A DNA stretch of 5,495 bases from Pseudomonas sp. (GTDB lineage Bacteria > Pseudomonadota > Gammaproteobacteria > Pseudomonadales > Pseudomonadaceae): positions 1 through 5,495 of the forward strand of contig DQAA01000633.1 of NCBI GenBank assembly GCA_003523465.1, in the 5' to 3' direction. Below, piece by piece: positions 1-5,495 of this stretch. Position 1 is the first letter of the stretch. Each line of letters begins with the position of its first letter. The translations under genes and the position numbers were made by a program. The notes beneath the pieces are model-generated. The model was given only the letters and a program-made list of their open reading frames with translations. It was not told where the DNA came from and made no database searches.

Positions 1-149
1 AGGCTGGCGCCATCTTCCCGCTGCAGGGTCAGCAGGTGACCACCGGCATCCAGCACCACCACGGTCAGCGGCGCGGCGGAGATCTTGCGACCCGCGGCCA
101 GCGCGCCATTCACCAGGCTGACGGCGACTTTCAAGCTCAATGCGTTCAT
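1..149 (-). CDS. GlcG/HbpS-like (DUF336) protein, N-terminal part, runs off the window
   Basis: Read on the minus strand from the ATG at 149-147, this gives 49 codons beginning MNALSLKVAVSLVNGALAAG and reaching VVVLDAGGHLLTLQREDGAS at the window edge. The pattern, an amphipathic helix, then a hydrophobic strand and a D-GG-L-----DGA motif, is typical of the GlcG/HbpS (DUF336) family. These are small proteins of about 130-140 residues, often encoded beside glycolate/glyoxylate genes and sometimes described as haem-binding; their exact role is poorly defined. The start is supported by an AAGAGGA ribosome binding site (plus-strand 157-163), 7 nt upstream. It was not in the longer ORF set because it is cut by the edge. 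It is divergent from gcl and shares its upstream region, so co-regulation with glyoxylate metabolism is plausible but inferred. No signal peptide is evident in the visible part. Confidence 0.8.
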   Translation of the reverse strand, partial: MNALSLKVAVSLVNGALAAGRKISAAPLTVVVLDAGGHLLTLQREDGAS

Positions 150-230
150 GAAACGGTCCTCTTGTTGTTATGAAGCCCAACGGGCAAGCGAGAAATTGAT
201 AGACCAAATAGAACACAATGGCGAATATTT

Positions 231-240
231 TTGTATACAA
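231..240. promoter_or_regulatory. Palindromic operator copy 1, TTGTATACAA
   Basis: Perfect 10-bp palindrome, identical to the copy at 370-379 and lying 82 bp upstream of the GlcG-like start codon. The TGTATACA core is the kind of site bound by GntR-type (FadR-subfamily) regulators. That assignment comes from general knowledge of the motif class; no regulator gene is visible here. I found no convincing promoter for the minus-strand gene to place the site against. Confidence 0.6.
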
Positions 241-324
241 TAATTTGATTCAGGCAACCTGACCGCCCGCCAAGCCCGTTTCTACGGCATTTCGACGAAA
301 GCGCAGGCCACCGATGAAAATGGA

Positions 325-354
325 TTGACCAGAGCCGTATCCCGTGAATACACT
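325..354 (+). promoter_or_regulatory. Predicted sigma-70 promoter of gcl
   Basis: A -35 box TTGACC (325-330, 5 of 6 consensus bases) is followed after 18 bp by a -10 box TACACT (349-354, 4 of 6). Transcription would start near 361, giving a leader of about 45 nt before the gcl ATG at 406. The second TTGTATACAA palindrome (370-379) then lies about 10-20 nt downstream of the start, a position suited to repression. Predicted by eye only. Confidence 0.55.
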
Positions 355-369
355 CTGGCAAAAAGCATC

Positions 370-379
370 TTGTATACAA
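370..379. promoter_or_regulatory. Palindromic operator copy 2, TTGTATACAA, just downstream of the gcl promoter
   Basis: Second exact copy of the 10-bp palindrome; the identity extends to 11 bp with the following T. Its centre is 139 bp from that of copy 1. It falls between the predicted transcription start and the gcl ribosome binding site, so a bound protein would block initiation or early elongation. Two identical palindromes within 150 bp are unlikely by chance in DNA this GC-rich, which is the main reason to call an operator. A GntR-family repressor is the inferred ligand. Confidence 0.65.
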
Positions 380-405
380 TTACAACATCAATGAGGCACA
401 AAGCC

Positions 406-2181
406 ATGAGCAAAATGAGAGCAATCGATGCAGCCGTTCTGGTGATGCGCCGCGAAGGTGTGGAAACCGCGTTTGGCATTCCTGGTGCAGCGATCAACCC
501 GCTGTACTCGGCCCTGAAGAAAGTCGGCGGTATCGATCACGTCCTCGCTCGCCACGTTGAAGGCGCCTCGCACATGGCCGAGGGTTACACCCGCACCAAG
601 GCCGGCAACATCGGTGTGTGCATCGGCACCTCCGGCCCAGCCGGCACCGACATGGTCACCGGCCTGTACAGCGCCTCCGCCGACTCCATCCCGATTCTCT
701 GCATCACCGGCCAGGCTCCACGTGCCCGCCTGCACAAGGAAGACTTCCAGGCCGTGGACATCACCAGCATCGTCAAGCCGGTGACCAAGTGGGCAACCAC
801 CGTTCTGGAACCAGGCCAGGTGCCTTACGCTTTCCAGAAAGCCTTCTACGAAATGCGCACCGGCCGTCCGGGCCCCGTGCTGATCGACCTGCCGTTCGAC
901 GTGCAGATGGCCGAAATCGAATTCGATATCGACGCCTACGAACCCCTGGCGATCCACAAGCCTGCGGCCAACCGCGTCCAGGCTGAGAAAGCCCTGGCCC
1001 TGCTGAACGAAGCCGAGCGTCCGCTGCTGGTTGCCGGTGGCGGCATCATCAACGCCGACGCCAGCGCCAAGCTGGTCGAGTTCGCCGAACTGACCGGCGT
1101 GCCTGTAGTACCGACCCTGATGGGCTGGGGCACCATTCCGGACGACCACGAACTGATGGTCGGCATGGTCGGCCTTCAGACCTCGCACCGCTACGGCAAC
1201 GCCACCCTGCTGAAATCCGACCTGGTGTTCGGTATCGGCAACCGTTGGGCCAACCGTCACACCGGTTCCGTCGACGTCTACACCGAAGGCCGCAAGTTCA
1301 TCCACGTCGACATCGAACCGACCCAGATCGGCCGCGTGTTCACCCCTGACCTGGGCATCGTTTCCGACGCCGGCGCCGCACTGGACGCGTTCCTTGAAGT
1401 GGCCCGCGAGTGGAAAGCCGCAGGCAAGCTCAAGTGCCGCGGCGAATGGCTGAAAGACTGCCAGGCCCGCAAGTCGAGCCTGCAGCGCAAGACCAACTTC
1501 GACAACGTTCCGGTCAAGCCACAGCGCGTGTACCAGGAAATGAACGAAGTGTTCGGCAAGGACACCACCTACGTCAGCACCATCGGTCTGTCGCAGATCG
1601 CCGGCGCGCAGTTCCTCCACGTGTACCAGCCGCGTCACTGGATCAACTGCGGCCAGGCCGGCCCGCTGGGCTGGACCATCCCTGCTGCCCTGGGCGTGGT
1701 CAAGGCCGACCCGAGCCGCAAGGTCGTCGCGCTGTCGGGCGACTATGACTTCCAGTTCATGATCGAAGAGCTGGCCGTGGGCGCGCAGTTCAACCTGCCC
1801 TACGTCCACGTGCTGGTGAACAACGCCTACCTGGGCCTGATCCGCCAGGCGCAGCGTGGTTTCGAGATGGATTACTGTGTACAACTGGCGTTCGAGAACA
1901 TCAACTCGCCAGACCTGAACGGCTACGGCGTCGACCACGTTGCTGTCGTCGAAGGCCTGGGTTGCAAGGCCCTGCGCGTGTTCACCCCGGCCGAGATCGC
2001 CCCGGCGCTGCTCAAGGCCCAGAAGATGGCCGAAGAGTTCCGCGTACCGGTAGTGGTCGAGGTGATTCTCGAGCGCGTCACCAACATTTCGATGGGTACC
2101 GAAATCAACGCGGTCAACGAGTTCGAAGACCTGGCCCTGGTCGGCAACGACGCACCGACCGCGATTTCGCTGCTCGACTGA
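406..2181 (+). CDS. gcl: Glyoxylate carboligase (tartronate-semialdehyde synthase)
   Basis: ThDP-dependent enzyme that condenses two glyoxylate molecules to tartronate semialdehyde and CO2, the entry step of the glycerate pathway used on glycolate, allantoin/urate or ethylene glycol. The product is 591 residues, the usual family length, with the three-domain acetohydroxyacid-synthase fold: Pyr domain about 1-170, central domain about 190-330, PP domain about 370-560. The ThDP/Mg motif starts at GDYDF (445-449) and ends at NN (472-473). Val51 in [12 protein letters not shown] replaces the catalytic Glu found in nearly all other ThDP enzymes; this replacement is diagnostic of Gcl (Val51 in E. 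coli as well). An in-frame TTG at 325 and an ATG at 391 would lengthen the protein, but MSKMRAID at 406 matches the family start and has GAGG (393-396) 9 nt upstream. 325 also coincides with the predicted -35 box. The gene appears intact. Confidence 0.97.
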   Translation: MSKMRAIDAAVLVMRREGVETAFGIPGAAINPLYSALKKVGGIDHVLARHVEGASHMAEGYTRTKAGNIGVCIGTSGPAGTDMVTGLYSASADSIPILCITGQAPRARLHKEDFQAVDITSIVKPVTKWATTVLEPGQVPYAFQKAFYEMRTGRPGPVLIDLPFDVQMAEIEFDIDAYEPLAIHKPAANRVQAEKALALLNEAERPLLVAGGGIINADASAKLVEFAELTGVPVVPTLMGWGTIPDDHELMVGMVGLQTSHRYGNATLLKSDLVFGIGNRWANRHTGSVDVYTEGRKFIHVDIEPTQIGRVFTPDLGIVSDAGAALDAFLEVAREWKAAGKLKCRGEWLKDCQARKSSLQRKTNFDNVPVKPQRVYQEMNEVFGKDTTYVSTIGLSQIAGAQFLHVYQPRHWINCGQAGPLGWTIPAALGVVKADPSRKVVALSGDYDFQFMIEELAVGAQFNLPYVHVLVNNAYLGLIRQAQRGFEMDYCVQLAFENINSPDLNGYGVDHVAVVEGLGCKALRVFTPAEIAPALLKAQKMAEEFRVPVVVEVILERVTNISMGTEINAVNEFEDLALVGNDAPTAISLLD

Positions 2182-2191
2182 TCGTCTGTGC

Positions 2192-2217
2192 GGCCCCGCC
2201 CTTCACGGCGCGGGGCC
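2192..2217 (+). other. GC-rich hairpin between gcl and the hyi start
   Basis: A perfect 8-bp stem (GGCCCCGC at 2192-2199 with GCGGGGCC at 2210-2217) encloses a 10-nt loop, starting 10 bases after the gcl stop. It is followed by CAACCCAGC, not a T-run, so it is not a standard intrinsic terminator. It could protect the 3' end of gcl mRNA or reduce read-through into the downstream genes. Its role is inferred; the stem itself is plain in the sequence. Confidence 0.5.
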
Positions 2218-2239
2218 CAACCCAGCAAGGAGATTCCAC

Positions 2240-2650
2240 ATGCCACGCTTTGCCGCCAACCTGTCCATGCTGTTCACCGAACAGGACTTCCTGGCCCGCT
2301 TCAAGGCTGCCGCCGACGCCGGTTTCAGCGGTGTCGAGTACCTCTTCCCGTACGACTACGCCGCCACCGAGGTCAAGCAGCAGCTCGACGCCCACGGCCT
2401 GACCCAGGTGCTGTTCAACCTGCCGGCCGGCGACTGGGCCAAGGGTGACCGCGGCATCGCCTGCGACCCGGCCCGGGTCGAGGAATTCCGCAGCGGTGTC
2501 GACCTGGCCATTGCCTACGCGCAAGTCCTGGGCAACACCCAGGTCAACTGCCTGGCCGGCATTCGCCCACAGGGTCCGGACTGCGCCACCGTGCGCAAGA
2601 CCTTCGTGGAAAACCTGCGCTTCGCCGCCGACAAGCTCAAGGCCGCCGGC
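2240..2650 (+). pseudogene. hyi: Hydroxypyruvate isomerase, N-terminal half only
   Basis: [47 protein letters not shown] and [16 protein letters not shown] are hallmark segments of bacterial Hyi, which interconverts hydroxypyruvate and tartronate semialdehyde and normally follows gcl. The family is a TIM barrel of the xylose-isomerase-like/AP-endonuclease-2 type, about 260 residues long. Here recognisable Hyi sequence ends at about residue 130-137. The metal-binding and catalytic acids of the family (a Glu near 142, an Asp near 177 and a Glu near 240 in E. coli numbering, from memory) all lie beyond this point and are absent, so no isomerase activity is expected. The glxR (tartronate semialdehyde reductase) gene that usually comes next is also absent from the window. 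Confidence 0.88.
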
Positions 2651-3376
2651 TTCATTCCCCTGGCCCACGGCGGCCAGCCGTGGCAGGACAGCACCGTATT
2701 CGAGGACCTGGTGCTGAGCATCCTCGGGCCCCAGGGCTACCACGCGGCGTTCGTCGAACTGGACGAGAAGACCCTCACCGGGCCGAAGATGGTCGAGGCC
2801 TTCACCACCCTCAAGCGCCTTGGCACCTACATGGACCCCAATCGCGCCGGGCGCGACTGGAACATCGCCGCCGCCGAAGTGATCAACGGCAAGGCCGGTA
2901 TGCAGATCATGGGCGACTGGGCCAAGAGCGAATGGAGCGCCGCCGGCAAGGTGGCGGGCAAGGACTACGAGTGCGTGGCCTTCCCCGGCACCCAGGGCAG
3001 CTTCGCCTACAACATCGACTCCCTGGCGATGTTCAAGCTCAAGAACGCCAATGACATCAAGGCGCAGAATGACCTGGCCAAGGTCGCCCTGGAGCCGGAA
3101 TTCCAGACCGTGTTCAACCAGAACAAAGGCTCGCTGCCGGTACGCCAGGACATGGACATGAGCGCGTTCGACGCCTGCACCCAGAAGTCCGCGACGGACT
3201 TCAAGGAAGCCGCCAAGGGCGACGGCCTGCAACCGAGCATGGCGCACAACATGGCCACGACCCTGGCGGTACAGGGTGCGATCTTCGATGTGGTGACCAA
3301 CTTCCTCAATGATCCCAAAGCCGAGCCGGCCACTGCGGTGAAGCAGCTCAACGCGGCGATCAAGGCGGCCCAGTAG
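2240..3376 (+). CDS. In-frame Hyi-GtsA chimera (hydroxypyruvate isomerase N-terminus fused to sugar-binding protein C-terminus)
   Basis: One uninterrupted frame of 378 codons. An AAGGAG ribosome binding site (2227-2232) lies 7 nt before the ATG, and the frame ends at TAG 3374-3376. Residues 1 to about 130 are Hyi and residues about 131-378 are the C-terminal part of GtsA; each half is described separately. No known protein family combines a TIM-barrel isomerase half with a periplasmic-binding-protein lobe. The 5' neighbour (gcl) is right for hyi and the 3' neighbours (gtsBCD) are right for gtsA, so the fusion marks where two operons have been joined. If translated, the product would be cytoplasmic, with an incomplete barrel and an incomplete binding fold, and most likely inactive in both roles. 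An automatic pipeline could name it either an isomerase or a substrate-binding protein; both names would mislead. Real rearrangement and assembly join both remain possible. Confidence 0.9.
   Translation: MPRFAANLSMLFTEQDFLARFKAAADAGFSGVEYLFPYDYAATEVKQQLDAHGLTQVLFNLPAGDWAKGDRGIACDPARVEEFRSGVDLAIAYAQVLGNTQVNCLAGIRPQGPDCATVRKTFVENLRFAADKLKAAGFIPLAHGGQPWQDSTVFEDLVLSILGPQGYHAAFVELDEKTLTGPKMVEAFTTLKRLGTYMDPNRAGRDWNIAAAEVINGKAGMQIMGDWAKSEWSAAGKVAGKDYECVAFPGTQGSFAYNIDSLAMFKLKNANDIKAQNDLAKVALEPEFQTVFNQNKGSLPVRQDMDMSAFDACTQKSATDFKEAAKGDGLQPSMAHNMATTLAVQGAIFDVVTNFLNDPKAEPATAVKQLNAAIKAAQ
2630..2650 (+). other. Hyi/GtsA crossover segment (21 bp, encodes DKLKAAG)
   Basis: This segment belongs equally well to both parents. 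Pseudomonas Hyi proteins typically read ...AADKL-AAG before the strand carrying the first metal ligand, and GtsA proteins read ...[16 protein letters not shown], as best I recall these families. Upstream of 2630 the frame is clearly Hyi ([10 protein letters not shown]); from 2651 it is clearly GtsA ([18 protein letters not shown]). The exact crossover cannot be placed within the segment without the parental sequences. Confidence 0.75.
2630..3376 (+). pseudogene. gtsA: Glucose/mannose ABC transporter substrate-binding protein, C-terminal part only
   Basis: Residues about 131-378 of the fused frame contain [54 protein letters not shown] and [19 protein letters not shown], all characteristic of the Pseudomonas periplasmic glucose-binding protein GtsA (extracellular solute-binding family 1). 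Complete members are about 420-430 residues, so roughly 180 N-terminal residues are missing, including the signal peptide, the Trp-rich N-terminal sugar-binding segment and much of lobe 1. Retained Lys296 (NKGS) and His336 (MAHNM) are candidate sugar contacts by recollection of the family structure, but alone cannot form a site. Without a signal peptide this product cannot reach the periplasm, so GtsBC would have no cognate binding protein from this locus. The order before gtsBCD confirms identity. Confidence 0.88.
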
Positions 3377-3382
3377 CCCCCA

Positions 3383-3453
3383 ATCGCTGGCAAGCCAGCT
3401 CCCACAGGGACCGCGTGCACCGCTGAACCTGTGGGAGCTGGCTTGCCAGCGAT
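3383..3453. repeat. Pseudomonas REP inverted pair (BIME-like) between the gtsA end and gtsB
   Basis: Two perfect 26-bp inverted arms (3383-3408 and 3428-3453) flank a 19-bp spacer. The right arm contains GTGGGAGCTGGCTTGCCAGC, the well-known Pseudomonas REP signature (the GTGGGAG---GGCTTGC type), and the left arm is its exact reverse complement. The transcript would fold into a very strong 26-bp stem. In an operon such a structure often protects upstream mRNA and lowers downstream expression, which would let a binding protein be made in excess over its permeases. Each arm also has internal dyad symmetry (CTGGCAAGCCAG), as expected for REP hairpins mobilised by RAYT transposases. No RAYT gene is in the window. 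The repeat nearly fills the 109-bp gap before gtsB. Confidence 0.9.
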
Positions 3454-3485
3454 GAGGCCCTCCCAGACACCGGAGAATCCTGATC

Positions 3486-4394
3486 ATGACCACTGCAATC
3501 GCCCAGCGGCGAGCCTCCCCCCTGGACGCTCTCCAGCGCTGGCTGCCCAAACTCGTCCTGGCTCCGAGCATGCTCATCGTGCTGGTGGGCTTCTACGGCT
3601 ACATCCTCTGGACCTTCATCCTGTCCTTCACCAACTCCAGCTTCATGCCCAGCTACAAGTGGGTTGGCCTGGCCCAGTACGCACGGCTGATGGACAACGA
3701 CCGCTGGTGGGTGGCGAGCAAGAACCTGCTGGTCTTCGGCGGCCTGTTCATCGCCATCAGCCTGGTGGTCGGGGTGCTCCTGGCGGTGCTGCTGGACCAG
3801 CGCATCCGCCGCGAAGGCTTTATCCGCACGATCTACCTGTACCCCATGGCCCTGTCGATGATCGTCACCGGCACCGCCTGGAAATGGCTGCTCAACCCCG
3901 GACTGGGCCTGGACAAGCTGCTGCGCGACTGGGGCTGGGAAGGCTTTCGCTTCGACTGGCTGGTGGACCCGGACCGGGTCGTCTACTGCCTGGTGATCGC
4001 CGCCGTGTGGCAGGCCTCGGGCTTTGTCATGGCGCTGTTCCTGGCCGGGCTGCGCGGGGTCGATTCGTCCATCGTGCGCGCCGCCCAGGTCGATGGTGCG
4101 AGCCTGCCGGCGATCTACCTGCGCATCGTCCTGCCGAGCCTGCGCCCGGTGTTCTTCAGCGCCCTGATGATCCTCGCCCACATCGCGATCAAGAGCTTCG
4201 ACCTGGTGGCGGCGATGACCGCCGGCGGGCCGGGCTACTCCTCGGACCTGCCGGCGATGTTCATGTACTCCTTCACCTTCAGTCGCGGCCAGATGGGCAT
4301 GGGCTCGGCCAGCGCGATCCTGATGCTGGGGGCGATCCTGGCGATCCTGGTGCCGTACCTGTACTCGGAACTGCGAGGCAAGCGCCATGACTAG
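3486..4394 (+). CDS. gtsB: Glucose/mannose ABC transporter permease GtsB
   Basis: Inner-membrane permease of the CUT1/MalF type that pairs with GtsC to form the sugar channel. The product is 302 residues with about six hydrophobic segments (roughly 24-48, 80-104, 115-136, 165-189, 222-241, 273-294). The EAA-type cytoplasmic loop that docks the ATPase reads RAAQVDGASLPAIYLRIVLP (198-217) with its conserved Gly at 204. The start has GGAGA (3472-3476) 9 nt upstream and directly follows the REP pair. The gene looks complete and undamaged, with no frameshift or missing motif. Its stop overlaps the gtsC start, so the two are translationally coupled. Glucose and mannose specificity comes from the family assignment, since the permease itself does not reveal the substrate. 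Confidence 0.93.
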   Translation: MTTAIAQRRASPLDALQRWLPKLVLAPSMLIVLVGFYGYILWTFILSFTNSSFMPSYKWVGLAQYARLMDNDRWWVASKNLLVFGGLFIAISLVVGVLLAVLLDQRIRREGFIRTIYLYPMALSMIVTGTAWKWLLNPGLGLDKLLRDWGWEGFRFDWLVDPDRVVYCLVIAAVWQASGFVMALFLAGLRGVDSSIVRAAQVDGASLPAIYLRIVLPSLRPVFFSALMILAHIAIKSFDLVAAMTAGGPGYSSDLPAMFMYSFTFSRGQMGMGSASAILMLGAILAILVPYLYSELRGKRHD

Positions 4395-5220
4395 ATCCTC
4401 GCTGAGCCTCAGCCGCATCGCCATCCATGCCACCCTGCTGGCAGCCTGCGCGGTGTACTTGATCCCGCTGCTGGTGATGCTCCTGACCAGCTTCAAGAAT
4501 CCCGACGACATCCGCGCCGGCAACCTGCTGAGCTGGCCCGACGTGGTCACCGGCATTGGCTGGATCAAGGCCTGGGACACGGTCGGCGGCTACTTCTGGA
4601 ACTCGGTGAAGATCACCGTGCCGGCGGTGCTGGTCTCGACCTTGCTCGGCGCGCTCAACGGCTACGTGCTGTCGATGTGGCGTTTCCGCGGCTCGCAGCT
4701 GTTCTTCGGCCTGCTCCTGTTCGGCTGCTTCCTGCCGTTCCAGACCGTGCTGCTGCCGGCCTCGTTCACCCTCGGCAAGCTCGGCCTGGCCAGCACCACC
4801 ACGGGGCTGGTGCTGGTGCATATCGTCTACGGCCTGGCCTTCACCACGCTGTTCTTCCGCAACTACTACTGCAGCGTGCCCCAGGCCCTGGTGCAGGCGG
4901 CGCGGCTGGACGGAGCGGGATTCTTCACCATCTTCGGGCGGATCCTGCTGCCCATGTCGGTGCCGATCATCATGGTCTGCCTGATCTGGCAGTTCACCCA
5001 GATCTGGAACGACTTTCTGTTCGGCGTGGTGTTCGCCAGCGGCGACGCGCAACCGATCACCGTGGCCCTGAACAACCTGGTCAACACCAGCACCGGGGTC
5101 AAGGAATACAACGTCGACATGGCCGCGGCGATGATCGCCGGCCTGCCGACCCTGCTGGTCTACGTCCTCGCGGGCAAATACTTCCTGCGCGGGCTCACCG
5201 CCGGCGCGGTCAAGGGGTGA
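4387..5220 (+). CDS. gtsC: Glucose/mannose ABC transporter permease GtsC
   Basis: Second permease of the CUT1 sugar transporter (MalG type), 277 residues. It has an N-terminal membrane helix (about 10-33), further helices near 74-96, 103-125, 138-157, 191-212 and 250-265, and a short cytoplasmic C-terminus. The EAA loop AARLDGAGFFTIFGRILLPM (171-190) carries the conserved Gly176 and contacts the ATPase. LLSWPDV near the N-terminus and the ending LRGLTAGAVKG are typical of this subfamily. The ATG at 4387 overlaps the last 8 nt of gtsB and has GAGG (4375-4378) 8 nt upstream, consistent with coupling. Only 3 nt separate its TGA from gtsD. It appears intact. Confidence 0.93.
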   Translation: MTRSSLSLSRIAIHATLLAACAVYLIPLLVMLLTSFKNPDDIRAGNLLSWPDVVTGIGWIKAWDTVGGYFWNSVKITVPAVLVSTLLGALNGYVLSMWRFRGSQLFFGLLLFGCFLPFQTVLLPASFTLGKLGLASTTTGLVLVHIVYGLAFTTLFFRNYYCSVPQALVQAARLDGAGFFTIFGRILLPMSVPIIMVCLIWQFTQIWNDFLFGVVFASGDAQPITVALNNLVNTSTGVKEYNVDMAAAMIAGLPTLLVYVLAGKYFLRGLTAGAVKG

Positions 5221-5223
5221 AGC

Positions 5224-5495
5224 ATGGCAACGCTTGAACTGCGCAACGTCAACAAGAGCTACGGCAGCGGCCTGCCGGATACCTTGAAGAACATCGAACT
5301 GAAGATCGACTCCGGGGAGTTCCTGATCCTCGTCGGCCCTTCGGGCTGCGGCAAATCCACGCTGATGAACTGCATCGCCGGGCTCGAACAGATCAGCGGC
5401 GGCGCGATCCTGGTGGATGACGCCGATATCAGCGGCATGAGCCCCAAGGACCGGGACATCGCCATGGTGTTCCAGTCCTACGCGCTGTACCCGAC
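5224..5495 (+). CDS. gtsD: Sugar ABC transporter ATP-binding protein GtsD (MalK/UgpC type), N-terminal 90 codons
   Basis: Cytoplasmic ATPase that powers GtsBC, cut by the window end. The visible part starts MATLELRNVNKSYG, with the A-loop aromatic at Tyr13. The Walker A motif GPSGCGKST is at 38-46, and the Q-loop MVFQSYALYP at 81-90 has Gln84. Both match the MalK/UgpC/MsmX class of CUT1 ATPases, which run to about 370-390 residues with a C-terminal regulatory domain not seen here. The signature motif, Walker B and H-loop lie beyond the edge. AAGGGG (5212-5217), inside the end of gtsC, gives a ribosome binding site 6 nt before the ATG. An outer-membrane porin gene (oprB) often follows this gene in Pseudomonas; that is context knowledge, not visible here. 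Confidence 0.92.
   Translation, partial: MATLELRNVNKSYGSGLPDTLKNIELKIDSGEFLILVGPSGCGKSTLMNCIAGLEQISGGAILVDDADISGMSPKDRDIAMVFQSYALYP

Noticed and set aside
290..300. Small palindrome TTTCGACGAAA upstream of the gcl promoter, and TCAGGCAACCTGA at 250-262
   Set aside because: Each is a single short dyad with no second copy and no known operator match. Too weak to call as sites, unlike the repeated TTGTATACAA.
325..405. N-terminal extension of gcl from the in-frame TTG at 325 or the ATG at 391
   Set aside because: The extra residues have no counterpart in the family. The TTG coincides with the predicted -35 box, and MSKMRAID at 406 has a suitable ribosome binding site.
388..1938. Long open frame on the minus strand (516 codons) opposite gcl
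   Set aside because: It lies entirely antisense to the well-conserved gcl coding sequence. Its composition (many V, D, H, G, A) is what high-GC third positions of the sense gene produce, and it shows no family motif.
2240..3376. A novel bifunctional isomerase/sugar-binding enzyme
   Set aside because: Both halves are truncated inside their folds. The catalytic residues of one and the signal peptide and N-terminal binding residues of the other are missing, so a broken fusion is far more likely than a new function.
3383..3453. Intrinsic terminator closing the transcript after the gtsA remnant
   Set aside because: The stem is strong but no T-run follows, and the arms match the Pseudomonas REP consensus. 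REP is the better explanation, and gtsB continues on the same strand.
2114..3577. Long minus-strand frame (487 codons) across the chimeric ORF and the REP pair
   Set aside because: It is antisense to real coding sequence on both sides of the junction and has no recognisable domain or sensible start. It is a GC-rich shadow frame.
3360..4580. Minus-strand frame (406 codons) rich in Q, H, D, A and R opposite gtsB
   Set aside because: Its low-complexity hydrophilic composition is the antisense of a membrane protein gene. It runs through the REP pair and has no ribosome binding site or homology pattern.

Overview
The window looks like chromosome of a Pseudomonas, most likely of the P. fluorescens group. 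The reasons are the high GC content, Gcl and GtsB/GtsC proteins that read as typical Pseudomonas versions, and a perfect Pseudomonas-type REP inverted pair. This assignment rests on recognition, not on a search.

Layout. The left edge (1-149, minus strand) carries the first 49 codons of a GlcG/HbpS-like (DUF336) gene. A 256-bp divergent intergenic region follows, with two identical 10-bp palindromes (TTGTATACAA at 231-240 and 370-379) and a good sigma-70 promoter (325-354). This drives gcl (406-2181), glyoxylate carboligase, which joins two glyoxylates into tartronate semialdehyde. After a 58-bp gap with a GC-rich hairpin comes a 378-codon ORF (2240-3376). Then come a REP pair, gtsB and gtsC (two sugar ABC permeases, overlapping by 8 nt), and the first 90 codons of gtsD (the ATPase), cut by the window edge.

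The main observation is that the 2240-3376 ORF is a chimera. Its first ~130-137 residues are the N-terminal half of hydroxypyruvate isomerase (Hyi), the normal neighbour of gcl. From about residue 131 to the end it is the C-terminal part of GtsA, the periplasmic glucose/mannose-binding protein that normally precedes gtsBCD. The switch falls in a 21-bp stretch (2630-2650, DKLKAAG) that fits both parents in the same reading frame. The window therefore joins the front of a glyoxylate operon to the back of a glucose-uptake operon. The join could be a real deletion or rearrangement through a short shared sequence, or an assembly join. The sequence alone cannot decide.

Functional consequence if real: at this locus Hyi lacks all its catalytic residues, GtsA lacks its signal peptide and N-terminal lobe, and gtsBCD come under the gcl promoter with its putative GntR-type operators. 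I do not see a new defence or mobile system. The novelty is the junction and its regulatory result.
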